Counted from the first letter of the stretch, positions 25,492-36,266 are shown. The stretch is 64,000 nucleotides of DNA from Paracoccus sp041927875 (GCF_041927875.1 NZ_JBHFHN010000003.1); one strand, 5' to 3'. Numbers and translations are program-made. The notes: a model not told the origin generated them from the letters alone.

Positions 25492-26252
25492 TCGGCACCT
25501 GGTCCTGCATCGTCATCACCGGCGCCAGCGGCGGGATCGGCGCGGCATTGGCGCGCGAACTGGCCGGACCGGGGCGGCATCTGGCGCTGTTCGGGCGCGA
25601 TCCCGACCGGCTGGCGGCCACTGCTGACCTTGCCCGCGCGCAGGGCGCGACCGCCAGCCTGCATCCCGTCGATGTCACCTGCGCGCCGGCCATGGCGCAG
25701 GCCTTGGCCGAACTGGACGCGCGCCACCCCATCGACCTGCTGATCGCCGGGGCGGGCATCGCCGCGCCGGGCCGCGAGACGGCGGATGACGCGCGCGCGA
25801 TCACCCGCACCAATGTCGATGGCCTGCTGAACACGGTCGATCCGGTCGTCGCGCTGATGCGGGCACGCGGGCGCGGGCAGATCGGGGTTGTCAGTTCGCT
25901 CGCCGGGTTCCGCGCGCTTGGCGGGCCGCCGGCCTATGCCGCCTCAAAGGCCTGGGCGCGGCTTTATGCCGAGGCATTGCGCGGCCAGCTTGCCCGCCAC
26001 GGCATCGGCGTCAGCGTGATCTGCCCCGGCTTTGTCGACACGCCGATGGTCGATGCGGCGACTCGGGCACGGGTCGGCGGACTGGTCCCCGCCCCCCGCG
26101 CGGCGCGCATCATCGCACGCGGGCTGGCGGCGAATGCGGCGCGCATCAGCTTTCCGACCGGCATGGCGCTGCGCGTCTGGTGGCTGGCGGCGGCGCCCGT
26201 CATCTGGACCGACCGCCATCTGCGCGCCCGCCTGCGAAAGGCCCGCCGCTGA
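25488..26252 (+). CDS. short-chain dehydrogenase/reductase
   Basis: A 254-aa classical SDR. The cofactor motif TGASGGIG is at residues 11-18; Ser136/Ser137, Tyr150 and Lys154 (YAASK) form the active site. Arg37 after the second strand favours NADP(H). The last 30 residues include a Trp-rich hydrophobic stretch (RVWWLAAAPVIW) that could touch membrane, as in some ketosphinganine- or acyl-reductases. It ends the acyl-CoA module and abuts ribE tail to tail with no gap. A 3-ketoacyl reductase role is likely. Confidence 0.85.
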   Translation: MIGTWSCIVITGASGGIGAALARELAGPGRHLALFGRDPDRLAATADLARAQGATASLHPVDVTCAPAMAQALAELDARHPIDLLIAGAGIAAPGRETADDARAITRTNVDGLLNTVDPVVALMRARGRGQIGVVSSLAGFRALGGPPAYAASKAWARLYAEALRGQLARHGIGVSVICPGFVDTPMVDAATRARVGGLVPAPRAARIIARGLAANAARISFPTGMALRVWWLAAAPVIWTDRHLRARLRKARR

Positions 26253-26864
26253 TCAGCCCTGCGCCCCGCCCCATTCGCGCAGCCGCGCGACATAGCGGGC
26301 CAGCGGGTCGATTTCCAGGTTCACCGCATCGCCCACCGCGACCCCGCCCCAGGTCGTCACGGCCTTGGTATGCGGGATCAGGTTGACGCCGAAGCGCGCG
26401 CCCGCGACCTCGTTCACGGTCAGGCTGGTGCCGTTCAGCGCGACCGAGCCTTTGGGCGCGATGAACCCCGCGAGATCGTCGGGCGCCTGAAAGGTGATGC
26501 GCGTCGATTCGCCCTGGTCGTGGATCTCGATGATGCGGGCCAGGCCGTCGACATGGCCCAGCACGATATGGCCGCCCAGCTCATCCCCCACGCGGACGGC
26601 GCGTTCCAGATTGACCTTGCGCCCGACCGGCCAGCCCGCGCCGATGGTGGTTTTCGACAGGGTTTCCGCGGAAATCACCACGTCGAACCAGTTGCGTGCG
26701 CCGGTGCCGGTGGCCACGACCGTCAGGCACACCCCGTCGCAGGCGATCGAGGCGCCGATCTCGATCCCCGCCGGGTCATAGGCGGTGGCGATGCGGGCGT
26801 GCAGATCGCCCCGCTGCTCGGCGGCCAGAACCTCGCCAATGTCGCTGATGATGCCGGTGAACAT
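26253..26864 (-). CDS. ribE: riboflavin synthase, alpha subunit
   Basis: A 203-aa enzyme that dismutates two 6,7-dimethyl-8-ribityllumazines to riboflavin. It starts with the invariant MFTGII and has two lumazine-binding repeats (about 1-90 and 97-190); IACDGVCLTV and VALNGTSLTVNE are the matching motifs. aaggggg lies 6 bases before the ATG on the minus strand. ribBX-ribH lie 13 kb away and ribD 5 kb away, with the kps/wza genes between ribE and ribD. Confidence 0.95.
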   Translation of the reverse strand: MFTGIISDIGEVLAAEQRGDLHARIATAYDPAGIEIGASIACDGVCLTVVATGTGARNWFDVVISAETLSKTTIGAGWPVGRKVNLERAVRVGDELGGHIVLGHVDGLARIIEIHDQGESTRITFQAPDDLAGFIAPKGSVALNGTSLTVNEVAGARFGVNLIPHTKAVTTWGGVAVGDAVNLEIDPLARYVARLREWGGAQG

Positions 26865-26988
26865 GCGCGCCCCCTTGCTGGATTGCCCCTGCCTAGCCCG
26901 GCGGGCGGGCGCGATCAAGCAAGGCCGGGTGTCGCGGCGCGCGCAAATCCCCCTTACGCGGCGGCGGCTTGCGGCCTAAGACGGGACC

Positions 26989-28314
26989 ATGACCCAGTTG
27001 CCGACCCCCGTTTCCGCCGCCCCGCCCCGCCCCGCCCCTGCCGATCAGCACCTGCTGTTCCTGCAAGGCCCGCACGGCCCGTTCTTCCGCCGCCTGGCCG
27101 ATCAGTTGCGCCGGGCCGGGCTGCGGGTCAGCCGGGTCGGCTTCAACCGCGGCGATCAGGTGTTCTGGGGCAGCGCGCCCGGCTATATCCCCTATCGCGG
27201 CACGCCCGAGGATTGGCCCGCCACGCTGACCCGGCTGATCGACGATCTGGGCATCACCGGCCTGGTGCTTTACGGCGATGTGCGCGCCATCCACGCCCAG
27301 GCCATCGCCATCGCGCGCGAACGCGGCCTGATCGTGCATGTGTTCGAGGAAGGCTATCTGCGCCCCTATTGGGCGACCTATGAACGCGGCGGGTCGAACG
27401 GCCATTCGCGACTGATGCAGATCGACATCGACGCCATGGCGCGCGGCCTGGCCACCAGCCAGCCCGATGGCCGCAAACCGCCCGCCACCTGGGGCGACAT
27501 GCGCGAACATGTGACCTATGGCTTTGTCTATCACCTGTTGGTGCTGCTGGCCAACCGCGCCTATCCCGGCTTTCGCCCGCATCGCAAGATCAGCGTCGCG
27601 GCCGAGTTCCGCCTGCATCTGCGCAAGATGCTGACGACGCCAGGGCGGATCGTGCAGCGCGGCTGGCTGACGCGGGCCTTGCTGTCCACCGGCAGCCCCT
27701 ATCACCTGGTGCTGCTGCAACTGGAACATGACGCCAGCTTTGTCGCGCATTCGGGCTATGACTGCATGGCCGATTTCACCGCCGAGGTGCTGGCCGCCTT
27801 TGCCCAAGGCGCGCCGCGTCATCACCGGCTGGTGTTCAAGGCCCACCCGCTTGAGGATGACCGCGGCCGCATCATCACCCGCATCCGCGAACAGGCCGCC
27901 GCATTGGGGCTGGCGGATCGGGTTGACGTGATCCCCGGCGGCAAGCTGGCGCGGCTTCTGGCGCAGGCGCGATCCGCCGTCACCGTCAATTCGACCGCCG
28001 CCCAACAGGCGCTGTTGCGCGGCATCCCGGTGCGCGCCATGGGCCGCGCGGTCTATGCCAAGCCGGGCATCGTCTCGGATCAGCCGCTAGCCGATTTCTT
28101 CGCCGCGCCCCAGCCCCCCGACCGGCGCGCCTATACCACCTACCGCGAATTTCTGCTGGACAGTTCGCAAGTGCCGGGGGGGTTCTATTCGGCGCATGGG
28201 CGGCAGTATCTGTTGCGCCAGGTCACCGATCTGATGCTGGCCGCGCATGACCCCTATGACCCGATCCTGGCGGGTGCGCGCGGCGGATCACGCGCGCAAA
28301 TGCATGATGGCTAG
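26989..28314 (+). CDS. kpsS: capsule polysaccharide export/beta-Kdo transferase KpsS
   Basis: A 441-aa KpsS-like protein. KpsS adds the first beta-Kdo to lysophosphatidylglycerol, starting the lipid anchor of group 2-type capsules. The signature LFLQGPHGPFFRRLAD near the N-terminus, VFEEGYLRPYW (about residues 117-127) and FKAHPLEDDRGR are typical. It is divergent from ribE with 124 bp between. wza and kpsC follow on the same strand. The ABC exporter genes kpsM/kpsT are not in the window. Confidence 0.9.
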   Translation: MTQLPTPVSAAPPRPAPADQHLLFLQGPHGPFFRRLADQLRRAGLRVSRVGFNRGDQVFWGSAPGYIPYRGTPEDWPATLTRLIDDLGITGLVLYGDVRAIHAQAIAIARERGLIVHVFEEGYLRPYWATYERGGSNGHSRLMQIDIDAMARGLATSQPDGRKPPATWGDMREHVTYGFVYHLLVLLANRAYPGFRPHRKISVAAEFRLHLRKMLTTPGRIVQRGWLTRALLSTGSPYHLVLLQLEHDASFVAHSGYDCMADFTAEVLAAFAQGAPRHHRLVFKAHPLEDDRGRIITRIREQAAALGLADRVDVIPGGKLARLLAQARSAVTVNSTAAQQALLRGIPVRAMGRAVYAKPGIVSDQPLADFFAAPQPPDRRAYTTYREFLLDSSQVPGGFYSAHGRQYLLRQVTDLMLAAHDPYDPILAGARGGSRAQMHDG

Positions 28315-28424
28315 AGCTGTTCGTTTTGCTGGAAAGCCCCTTGAAAATTGTCTAACGTCCCGCGAGATGACACCCCAAGGGCGCGACAGGCGACCGGCGA
28401 ACCGCCGATGAAGGAGTTGAGATC

Positions 28425-29558
28425 GTGATGATATCCGCGAAAACAGGCCTTCGCCTGGCGATGCTTGGGGTTCTTGTCACGGCGCTTGCCGCCTGCGGTC
28501 TGCCGCGATCCGGCCCGACACGGGCGCAACTGATCAAAAGCTCGGTCACGGCGGGGCAAGGCGGCACCACCCATGTCGTCGACGTCACCCATCAGGTCGC
28601 GCGCATCACCGCCACATCGGCGGCGCTTGGCTTCGGGTCGTCCTTCCGCGGCGCGGGCGCCGTGGGCGCCGACGAGATCCGCCCCGGCGATGTGCTGGGC
28701 CTGGGGGTCTGGGAAAACGTCGATGACGGCCTGCTGTCCAGCATGGGCACCAGTTCCACCGAACTGCGCGAGATTCAGGTGGACAGCCAGGGTTACATCT
28801 TCGTGCCCTATGCCGGACGGATCCGTGCCGCCGGCAATTCGCCCGAGGCGCTGCGCCAGTTGATCACCAACCGCCTGTCCAGCCAGACCCCCGACCCGCA
28901 GGTCACCGTGACCCGCGTGGCGGGCGACGGGGCGACCGTCTCGGTGATGGGCAAGATCGGCGGTCAGGGCGTCTATCCGATCGAACGGCCGACCCGCACC
29001 CTGTCGGCGATGCTGTCTAAGGCGGGCGGCGTCACCATCGAACCCGACGTCGCGCAGATCACCGTCAAGCGCGGCGGCACCTCGGGGCGGGTCTGGCTGT
29101 CGGAACTGTATTCCAACCCCGCCAATGACATCGCGCTGCGCCCCGGCGACGTGATCCTTGTCGAGGAAGACAAGCGCACCTTCCAGGCGCTTGGCGCGCT
29201 TGGCGGCCAGCAACGGATGAAGTTCGACACCAAGGATCTGTCGGCTCTGGATGCGGTGTCGATGGTGGGGGGCCTGTCCAGTGCCTCGGCCGACCCGACC
29301 GGCGTGTTTGTGCTGCGCGAGGAAGGCCCGAATGTCGCCAGTCAAGTGCTGGGCCAACCGGTCTCGGGCGCGCAGCGCATGGCCTATATCCTGGATCTGA
29401 CCAAGCCCGACGGGCTGTTCGTGGCGCGCGATTTCATCATCCGCGACGGCGACACGCTGTATGTGACCGAGGCGCCCTATACCCAATGGCAAAAGACCAT
29501 CGGCGCGCTGACCGGCTCGCTTGGCACGGCCAATACCCTGCGCAACCTGTCCCAATAG
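28425..29558 (+). CDS. wza: polysaccharide export outer-membrane lipoprotein (Wza family)
   Basis: A 377-aa lipoprotein precursor with lipobox LAAC (Cys24), a Poly_export domain at about residues 80-170 and two SLBB repeats after it, forming the outer-membrane channel for capsule. The start is GTG 28425 with aaggag 8 bases upstream; ATG 28428 next to it is equally possible. It sits between kpsS and kpsC, so it probably plays the KpsD role for this capsule. 110 bp separate it from kpsS and contain a TTGAAA element that could belong to a promoter. Confidence 0.92.
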   Translation: MMISAKTGLRLAMLGVLVTALAACGLPRSGPTRAQLIKSSVTAGQGGTTHVVDVTHQVARITATSAALGFGSSFRGAGAVGADEIRPGDVLGLGVWENVDDGLLSSMGTSSTELREIQVDSQGYIFVPYAGRIRAAGNSPEALRQLITNRLSSQTPDPQVTVTRVAGDGATVSVMGKIGGQGVYPIERPTRTLSAMLSKAGGVTIEPDVAQITVKRGGTSGRVWLSELYSNPANDIALRPGDVILVEEDKRTFQALGALGGQQRMKFDTKDLSALDAVSMVGGLSSASADPTGVFVLREEGPNVASQVLGQPVSGAQRMAYILDLTKPDGLFVARDFIIRDGDTLYVTEAPYTQWQKTIGALTGSLGTANTLRNLSQ

Positions 29559-29561
29559 CCG

Positions 29562-31595
29562 ATGCGGCAGGATGCGCCACAGGCCGACGCCGGGGATCTT
29601 CCCCGGCGTCTGCGTTTCCTGACCGGCGGCTTTCTGGATGCCGGGCTGCGGCGGGTGCTGCGGCTGGCCGGGCATGATCTGGCGCCGGGCCTGCCGCGCG
29701 CGGGTGAAGGCGTGATCGTGTGGGGGCGCGGCCCCTATGCGCATCGCGGCGAATGGGCGGCGGCGCGGGCAGGGGTGCCGCTGATCCGGGCCGAGGATGC
29801 GTTTCTGCGCTCGGTCCACCCGGGGCGGGCGCGCAGGCGGGCTGCCTTGGGGTTGCTCCTGGATCCAGTGGGGGTGCATTACGACGCCAGTCGCCCCTCG
29901 CGGATCGAGGTGATGCTGGCTGCCGGTCCCACGACGGACACCACCCTGCGGGCGCGCGCCGTCGATGGCATCGCCCGACTGCGCGCCGCTGACCTGTCGA
30001 AATACAACAGCCATGATCCCGATGCGGCGCTGCCCGAACCGGGCTATGTGCTGGTCATCGACCAGACGCGCGGCGATGCCTCGATCCGGTTCGGTGGCGC
30101 GGATGCGGCGCGCTTTGCGATGATGCTGGCGCAGGCGCGGGCCGACCACCCCGACCGGACCATCGTGGTGAAATCCCACCCCGAGGTCGCGCGCGGCCTG
30201 CGCCCCGGCCATTTCACCCCCGCCGACCTGCAACCGGGTGAGGTCTGGCTGGATGGCCCCGTCTCGCCCTGGAAGCTGCTGGCGGGGGCGGCGGCGGTCT
30301 ATGCCGTCACCTCGCAACTGGGGTATGAGGCGGTGCTGGCGGGCCATCGGCCGGTGATCTTCGGCCAGCCCTTTTACGCCGGTTGGGGCCTGACCGAGGA
30401 TCGCGCCGCGCCCCTGCCCCGGCGCGGTATCACCCATGACGCGGCCAGCCTGTTTGCCGTCACCCATCTGACCGCGCCGATCTGGGTCTCGCCCTGTCTG
30501 GATCGCTGCCTGACATTCGAGGAGGCCGTGGATCAGCTTGAGGCCGAGGCCCGCGCTTGGCGCGAGGACCGCGCGGGCTATGTCGCGCTGAACATGCGGC
30601 TGTGGAAGCGGCGGTTCCTGAACGGGTTCTTCGGCCAAGAGCGCCCCCTGCGGTTTGCCCGCGACGCGCACCAGGCGCTGCGCAGCGGGCGGCCCGTTCT
30701 GGTCTGGGGCAGCGCCCCGGCACCCGATGGCGCGATCCGGGTTGAGGACGGCTTTCTGCGCTCGCGCGGGTTGGGGGCAGAGCTGGTGCCGCCGGTGTCG
30801 CTGATCGCGGATCGCACCGGCGGGGTCTATTACGACCCCGCCGCGCCATTGCGCATCGAGGCGGCCATGGCCGAGCCGCTACCGCCCGGCGGGGCGGCAC
30901 GCGCCAGGCGGTTGGCGCAGGCGATCCGCGATGCGGGGATCAGCAAGTATAACCTGACCCCCGGCGCGCTGCCCGACCTGCCGCCGCGCAATGGGTCACG
31001 GCTGCGGATCCTCGTGCCGGGCCAGGTCGAGGATGACGCCTCGATCCGGCTGGGCGGGGGGGCGGTGCGGCGCAATCTGGACCTGCTGCGGGCGGCGCGG
31101 GCAGTGCACCCCGGCGCGTTCATCATCTTCAAGCCGCATCCCGATGTGCAGGCTGGGCTGCGCCCCGGCGCGGTGGATGACACGCAGGCAGCGGGGCTGG
31201 CCGATCTGGTGGTCAACGATGCCGACCCGCTGGCACTGATCGGCGCGGTGGACCGGGTCTGGACGATGACCTCGACCCTGGGGTTCGAGGCGCTGCTGCG
31301 CGGTTGCCCCGTGACCTGTCTGGGCGCGCCGTTCTATGCGGGCTACGGCCTGACCGATGATCTCGGCCCGGCGCCCGCCCGCCGCCAGCCCGCCGATCTG
31401 GCGGCGCTGATCCACGCCTGCCTGATCGCCGCGCCGCGATACCGTGATCCGGTGACCGGCCTGCCCTGCCCGCCCGAGGTGATCGTGGCGCGGCTGGCCA
31501 GCGGTCAGGTGCCGCGCGGCGGGCCGGGGTTACGGCTGCTGGCCAAGGCGCAGGGCGCGCTGTCGGGGGCAAGCTGGCTATGGCGAGGGCGCTAG
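29562..31595 (+). CDS. kpsC: capsule beta-Kdo transferase KpsC
   Basis: A 677-aa protein made of two related glycosyltransferase modules (about residues 20-325 and 345-640). Each half shows the same signposts: EDAFLRS / EDGFLRS, LSKYN / ISKYN, and FYAGWGLTED / FYAGYGLTDD. KpsC extends the first Kdo with alternating beta linkages to build the capsule linker. It starts 3 bp after wza. A dispersed intergenic repeat follows the stop and ribD is convergent. Confidence 0.92.
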   Translation: MRQDAPQADAGDLPRRLRFLTGGFLDAGLRRVLRLAGHDLAPGLPRAGEGVIVWGRGPYAHRGEWAAARAGVPLIRAEDAFLRSVHPGRARRRAALGLLLDPVGVHYDASRPSRIEVMLAAGPTTDTTLRARAVDGIARLRAADLSKYNSHDPDAALPEPGYVLVIDQTRGDASIRFGGADAARFAMMLAQARADHPDRTIVVKSHPEVARGLRPGHFTPADLQPGEVWLDGPVSPWKLLAGAAAVYAVTSQLGYEAVLAGHRPVIFGQPFYAGWGLTEDRAAPLPRRGITHDAASLFAVTHLTAPIWVSPCLDRCLTFEEAVDQLEAEARAWREDRAGYVALNMRLWKRRFLNGFFGQERPLRFARDAHQALRSGRPVLVWGSAPAPDGAIRVEDGFLRSRGLGAELVPPVSLIADRTGGVYYDPAAPLRIEAAMAEPLPPGGAARARRLAQAIRDAGISKYNLTPGALPDLPPRNGSRLRILVPGQVEDDASIRLGGGAVRRNLDLLRAARAVHPGAFIIFKPHPDVQAGLRPGAVDDTQAAGLADLVVNDADPLALIGAVDRVWTMTSTLGFEALLRGCPVTCLGAPFYAGYGLTDDLGPAPARRQPADLAALIHACLIAAPRYRDPVTGLPCPPEVIVARLASGQVPRGGPGLRLLAKAQGALSGASWLWRGR

Positions 31596-31609
31596 GGGCG
31601 CTGCCCCTC

Positions 31610-31662
31610 TGGCGGCCAGGGCCGCCATTCAGCCCGGGATATGTCGGCCAAGAAGAAAGCCT
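31610..31662 (+). repeat. dispersed short intergenic repeat, copy 2 (diverged)
   Basis: Contains cccgggatatgtcggccaagaagaaag in two adjoining parts, matching the tail of copy 1 (gatatct..gccaagaagaa). It lies between the convergent kpsC and ribD ends. Confidence 0.5.
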
Positions 31663-32659
31663 AGTCGCGCGACCAGATTTGCACGCTGTCCGGGCCGAGT
31701 TGGTGAAGCGCGCGCAGGATGAAGCGCCGGTGATCGGCCAGCGGCAGGTCAGGCAGCGCACCGATGCCCGGGCGCCCGGTCGCGCCGAAGGTCAGCCCGG
31801 CGTGATAGATGACCAGATCGTCGACCAGATCGGCGGCCAGCAACTGCGCGGCCAGATCGCCGCCGCCTTCGCAAAAGATGCGGGTCAGGCCATGGGTCGC
31901 AAGGTCGCTGAGGATACCGTCGAGTGGTCCCCAGACGCGGTGGAGCGGACCGTGGTCGGGGCCTTCCGGCGGCAGATCGGGCAGCGGCTGGCGGGTGACA
32001 ATGATGCGGTGCGGCTGGCGAACGGGGCCAAAGCCGCGCACGTTCAGCGCGGGGCGGTCGGCGCGGGCGGTGCCGCCGCCCACCATCACCGCGTCATGGA
32101 TGCGGCGCAGGCCATGGGCGTGGTGGCGGGCGGCGGGCCCGGTGATCCACTGGCTTTCGCCTTGCGCGGTGGCGATGCGGCCATCCAGTGTCAGCGCCAA
32201 TTTCAGCGTGACCAGCGGCCGCCCTTGGGTCACGCGCAGGAAAAAGCCGCGGTTCAGATGGCGCGCTTCGGCTTCACGGCAGCCCTCGGTCACGGCGATG
32301 CCGGCGGCGCGCAGCATGGCATGGCCACGCCCCGCCACACGCGGGTCAGGGTCGGTGGTGGCGCTGACCACCCGCACGACGCCCGCCGCGATAAGCCCCG
32401 CCGCGCAGGGCGGTGTCTGGCCGGTATGGGCGCAGGGTTCCAGCGTGACAAAGGCGGTCGCCCCGCGCGCCGCCGCACCGGCCTGATCCAGCGCGACCCG
32501 TTCGGCATGCGGTCGCCCGCCCGGCTGCGTCCAGCCGCGCCCGACAACGCGACCATCAGGCGAAACGATCACGCAGCCAACAGCCGGATTGGGCCAGACC
32601 TGCCCCAGCCCCCGCGCCGCCAGCCGCAGCGCATGGCCCATCTGGGCCGCGTCGGTCAT
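31661..32659 (-). CDS. ribD: bifunctional riboflavin deaminase/reductase RibD
   Basis: A 332-aa enzyme. Residues 1-145 are the zinc deaminase, with His in GGRPHAERVA and the two cysteines in PCAHTGQTPPC. Residues 146-332 are the reductase for the 5-phosphoribosylamino-uracil (VTLKLALTLDGRIA, GGGTARADRP). Together they carry out the second and third steps from GTP to riboflavin. It overlaps nrdR by ATGA, the nrdR-ribD pairing being common in proteobacteria. The 3' end faces kpsC. Confidence 0.95.
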   Translation of the reverse strand: MTDAAQMGHALRLAARGLGQVWPNPAVGCVIVSPDGRVVGRGWTQPGGRPHAERVALDQAGAAARGATAFVTLEPCAHTGQTPPCAAGLIAAGVVRVVSATTDPDPRVAGRGHAMLRAAGIAVTEGCREAEARHLNRGFFLRVTQGRPLVTLKLALTLDGRIATAQGESQWITGPAARHHAHGLRRIHDAVMVGGGTARADRPALNVRGFGPVRQPHRIIVTRQPLPDLPPEGPDHGPLHRVWGPLDGILSDLATHGLTRIFCEGGGDLAAQLLAADLVDDLVIYHAGLTFGATGRPGIGALPDLPLADHRRFILRALHQLGPDSVQIWSRD

Positions 32660-33114
32660 TCCTCGGCCGGGCGCAATTCCGACACGAAGCCGTCGAAATC
32701 GTCGGCTGTCTGGAAGTTCTTGTAAACGCTGGCAAAACGGACATAGGCCACGGTGTCGATGCGGGCCAGCGTCTCCATCACGATCTCACCGATGATCTTG
32801 CTGGAAATGTCGGTATCGCCCAGGGATTCCAGCCGCCGCACGATGCCCGAGATCATCTGGTCGATACGGTCGGGCTGGATCGGGCGCTTTTGCATGGCGA
32901 TGCGGATCGATCGTTCCAGCTTGCTGCGGTCGAAATCCTCACGCCGGCCCGAGGATTTGATGACCACCAGATCGCGTAACTGCACACGTTCATAGGTGGT
33001 GAAGCGGCCCCCGCAGGCGGCGCAAAAGCGGCGTCGGCGGATGGCGACATTATCTTCGGCCGGGCGGGAATCCTTGACCTGGGTATCGACATTTCCGCAA
33101 AACGGACAGCGCAT
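32656..33114 (-). CDS. nrdR: ribonucleotide reductase regulator NrdR
   Basis: A 152-aa repressor. The zinc ribbon starts MRCPFCGNVDTQVKDSRP and closes with CAACGGRFTTYER; an ATP-cone (about residues 46-136) senses ATP/dATP. It represses nrd genes through paired NrdR boxes. It is the upstream gene of ribD on the minus strand. No NrdR box was sought beyond the window. Confidence 0.96.
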   Translation of the reverse strand: MRCPFCGNVDTQVKDSRPAEDNVAIRRRRFCAACGGRFTTYERVQLRDLVVIKSSGRREDFDRSKLERSIRIAMQKRPIQPDRIDQMISGIVRRLESLGDTDISSKIIGEIVMETLARIDTVAYVRFASVYKNFQTADDFDGFVSELRPAEE

Positions 33115-33267
33115 GATGATCCCTTATCTGGTGGGCAGGGGGCGACAGCCACGCAGGGGCTGCGGCTGCCACTATATGCAGGGGCGATGCGCTTTCATAG
33201 CACCTGATCCGGCGATGATTCGCCCGCGGCAGATGTGTGGCCTTTGCGACTCACCCCAGGGCGCGGC

Positions 33268-33687
33268 TCAGGGCATGGGCTGAAACAGCGCCGCGACCTC
33301 GCGCCGGTGGGGGGTGCTGCGGTGTTCGACCAGATAGATCCCCTGCCAGGTGCCAAGCGCCATCCGCCCCGCCACCACCGGGATCGACAGGCTGGTGGGC
33401 AGGATCGCCGCCTTCAGATGGGCGGGCATGTCGTCCGGCCCCTCGGCGCGGTGACGCAGCCAGGCCATCGACGGGTGGTCGGCCTGCGGCGCAATCCGAT
33501 CGAGCCAGGACAGAAGGTCGGCCTGCACATCGGGGTCGGCATTCTCCTGGATCAGCAAGCTGGCAGAAGTATGGCGCACCATCAGCACCAACAGTCCGTC
33601 GCCCGCGCCGCGCAGCCAATCGGCGATCTGGTCGGTCAGTTCATGGAAGCCGGGGCCGTTGGTGGCGCAATGAAAGCGCCGCTGCAT
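33268..33687 (-). CDS. yjbQ: YjbQ/UPF0047 family protein
   Basis: A 139-aa protein of the UPF0047 family, a compact trimeric fold with a metal/phosphate site; E. coli YjbQ has a weak thiamine phosphate synthase activity. The signature HTSASLLIQENADPDVQ (about residues 39-55), GPDDMPAHLK and GTWQGIYLVEHR are all intact. It lies 3 bp after the BLUF gene on the same strand, so the two are probably cotranscribed. Confidence 0.92.
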   Translation of the reverse strand: MQRRFHCATNGPGFHELTDQIADWLRGAGDGLLVLMVRHTSASLLIQENADPDVQADLLSWLDRIAPQADHPSMAWLRHRAEGPDDMPAHLKAAILPTSLSIPVVAGRMALGTWQGIYLVEHRSTPHRREVAALFQPMP

Positions 33688-33690
33688 GGC

Positions 33691-34107
33691 TTAGCCCGCC
33701 AGGCGCGCAACGGCCAGATCACGCAGGAAATCGCAGATCGCCATCACCTCGCCCTCGCGCCCGGCGCGGCCATGTTCGGCCAGATAGTCGAACAGGCTGT
33801 CATCGCGTCGTTGCAGCATCAGCATCCGCCAATCGGGGAACATCCGCTGCCGCAGCCGCCCCGAGGCCAGAACCTTGATCGACCCGTGGCGCGGATCGGC
33901 GTACAAAATCGCCAGCAAGCCGTCACAGGCGGCCTGCGGCCCCTCGAACCACTGAAAGAAGAAATCCGATTCCGTATATAGCGCGCCGGTCAAGCCGAAC
34001 TGGCGGTTGTACTTGTCGGCGACGGGCGCCACCTCCTCCATCACACGATAGGCGTCGGGACGGGTGGATTCGCTGCGATACAGGCAAAAATGCAGGTCGT
34101 CGCTCAT
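33691..34107 (-). CDS. short BLUF-domain blue-light photoreceptor
   Basis: A 138-aa protein consisting of one BLUF domain (about residues 5-95) and a C-terminal helical tail, the layout of short BLUF sensors such as PixD. Key residues are in place: Tyr in LYRSEST, Asn in YNRQFGLTG, Gln in FFFQWFEG, and the RHGS...FPDWRM region. FAD binding and light-induced hydrogen-bond switching are family properties. There is no output domain, so it must act through a partner. ATG 34107 has caggaga 8 bases upstream. It is followed by yjbQ. Confidence 0.88.
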   Translation of the reverse strand: MSDDLHFCLYRSESTRPDAYRVMEEVAPVADKYNRQFGLTGALYTESDFFFQWFEGPQAACDGLLAILYADPRHGSIKVLASGRLRQRMFPDWRMLMLQRRDDSLFDYLAEHGRAGREGEVMAICDFLRDLAVARLAG

Positions 34108-34184
34108 GGCTGGTTTCTCCTGCATGGGTGCGGCTGGCCAAAAGGCCAGCCCGACCCTAGCATGATTATTCGATCAGGGAAGGG

Positions 34185-36161
<1,977 letters not shown>

Positions 36162-36185
36162 GGTGCATCCTTCGGTTCGGGCGGC

Positions 36186-36262
36186 GAATCGTCTGCCCTG
36201 TTTATCCCGTCATCCAACCGAATCACAGATCCGAATCGGAGGGACCGATTCGCCGGTGATTC
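36186..36262. promoter_or_regulatory. cluster of five GANTC (CcrM) sites before rpoD
   Basis: GAATC at 36186, 36220 and 36233 and GATTC at 36247 and 36258 fall within 77 bp between dnaG and rpoD. GANTC is the CcrM methylation target in alphaproteobacteria, and methylation state of such sites can govern GcrA/CtrA-linked promoters. Regulation here is inferred from density alone. Confidence 0.55.
36232..36252 (-). terminator. dnaG-rpoD intergenic hairpin
   Basis: CGAATCGG pairs perfectly with CCGATTCG around AGGGA. It lies 15 bases after the dnaG stop, with no T tract. It may attenuate or mark RNA processing between dnaG and rpoD, as an intergenic structure does in E. coli. Two of the GANTC sites are in its arms. 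Confidence 0.45.
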
Positions 36263-36266
36263 GCCC

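Noticed and set aside
28311..30671. 786-codon open frame on the minus strand
   Set aside because: Lies opposite wza and kpsC, both well supported; composition is typical of an antisense shadow.
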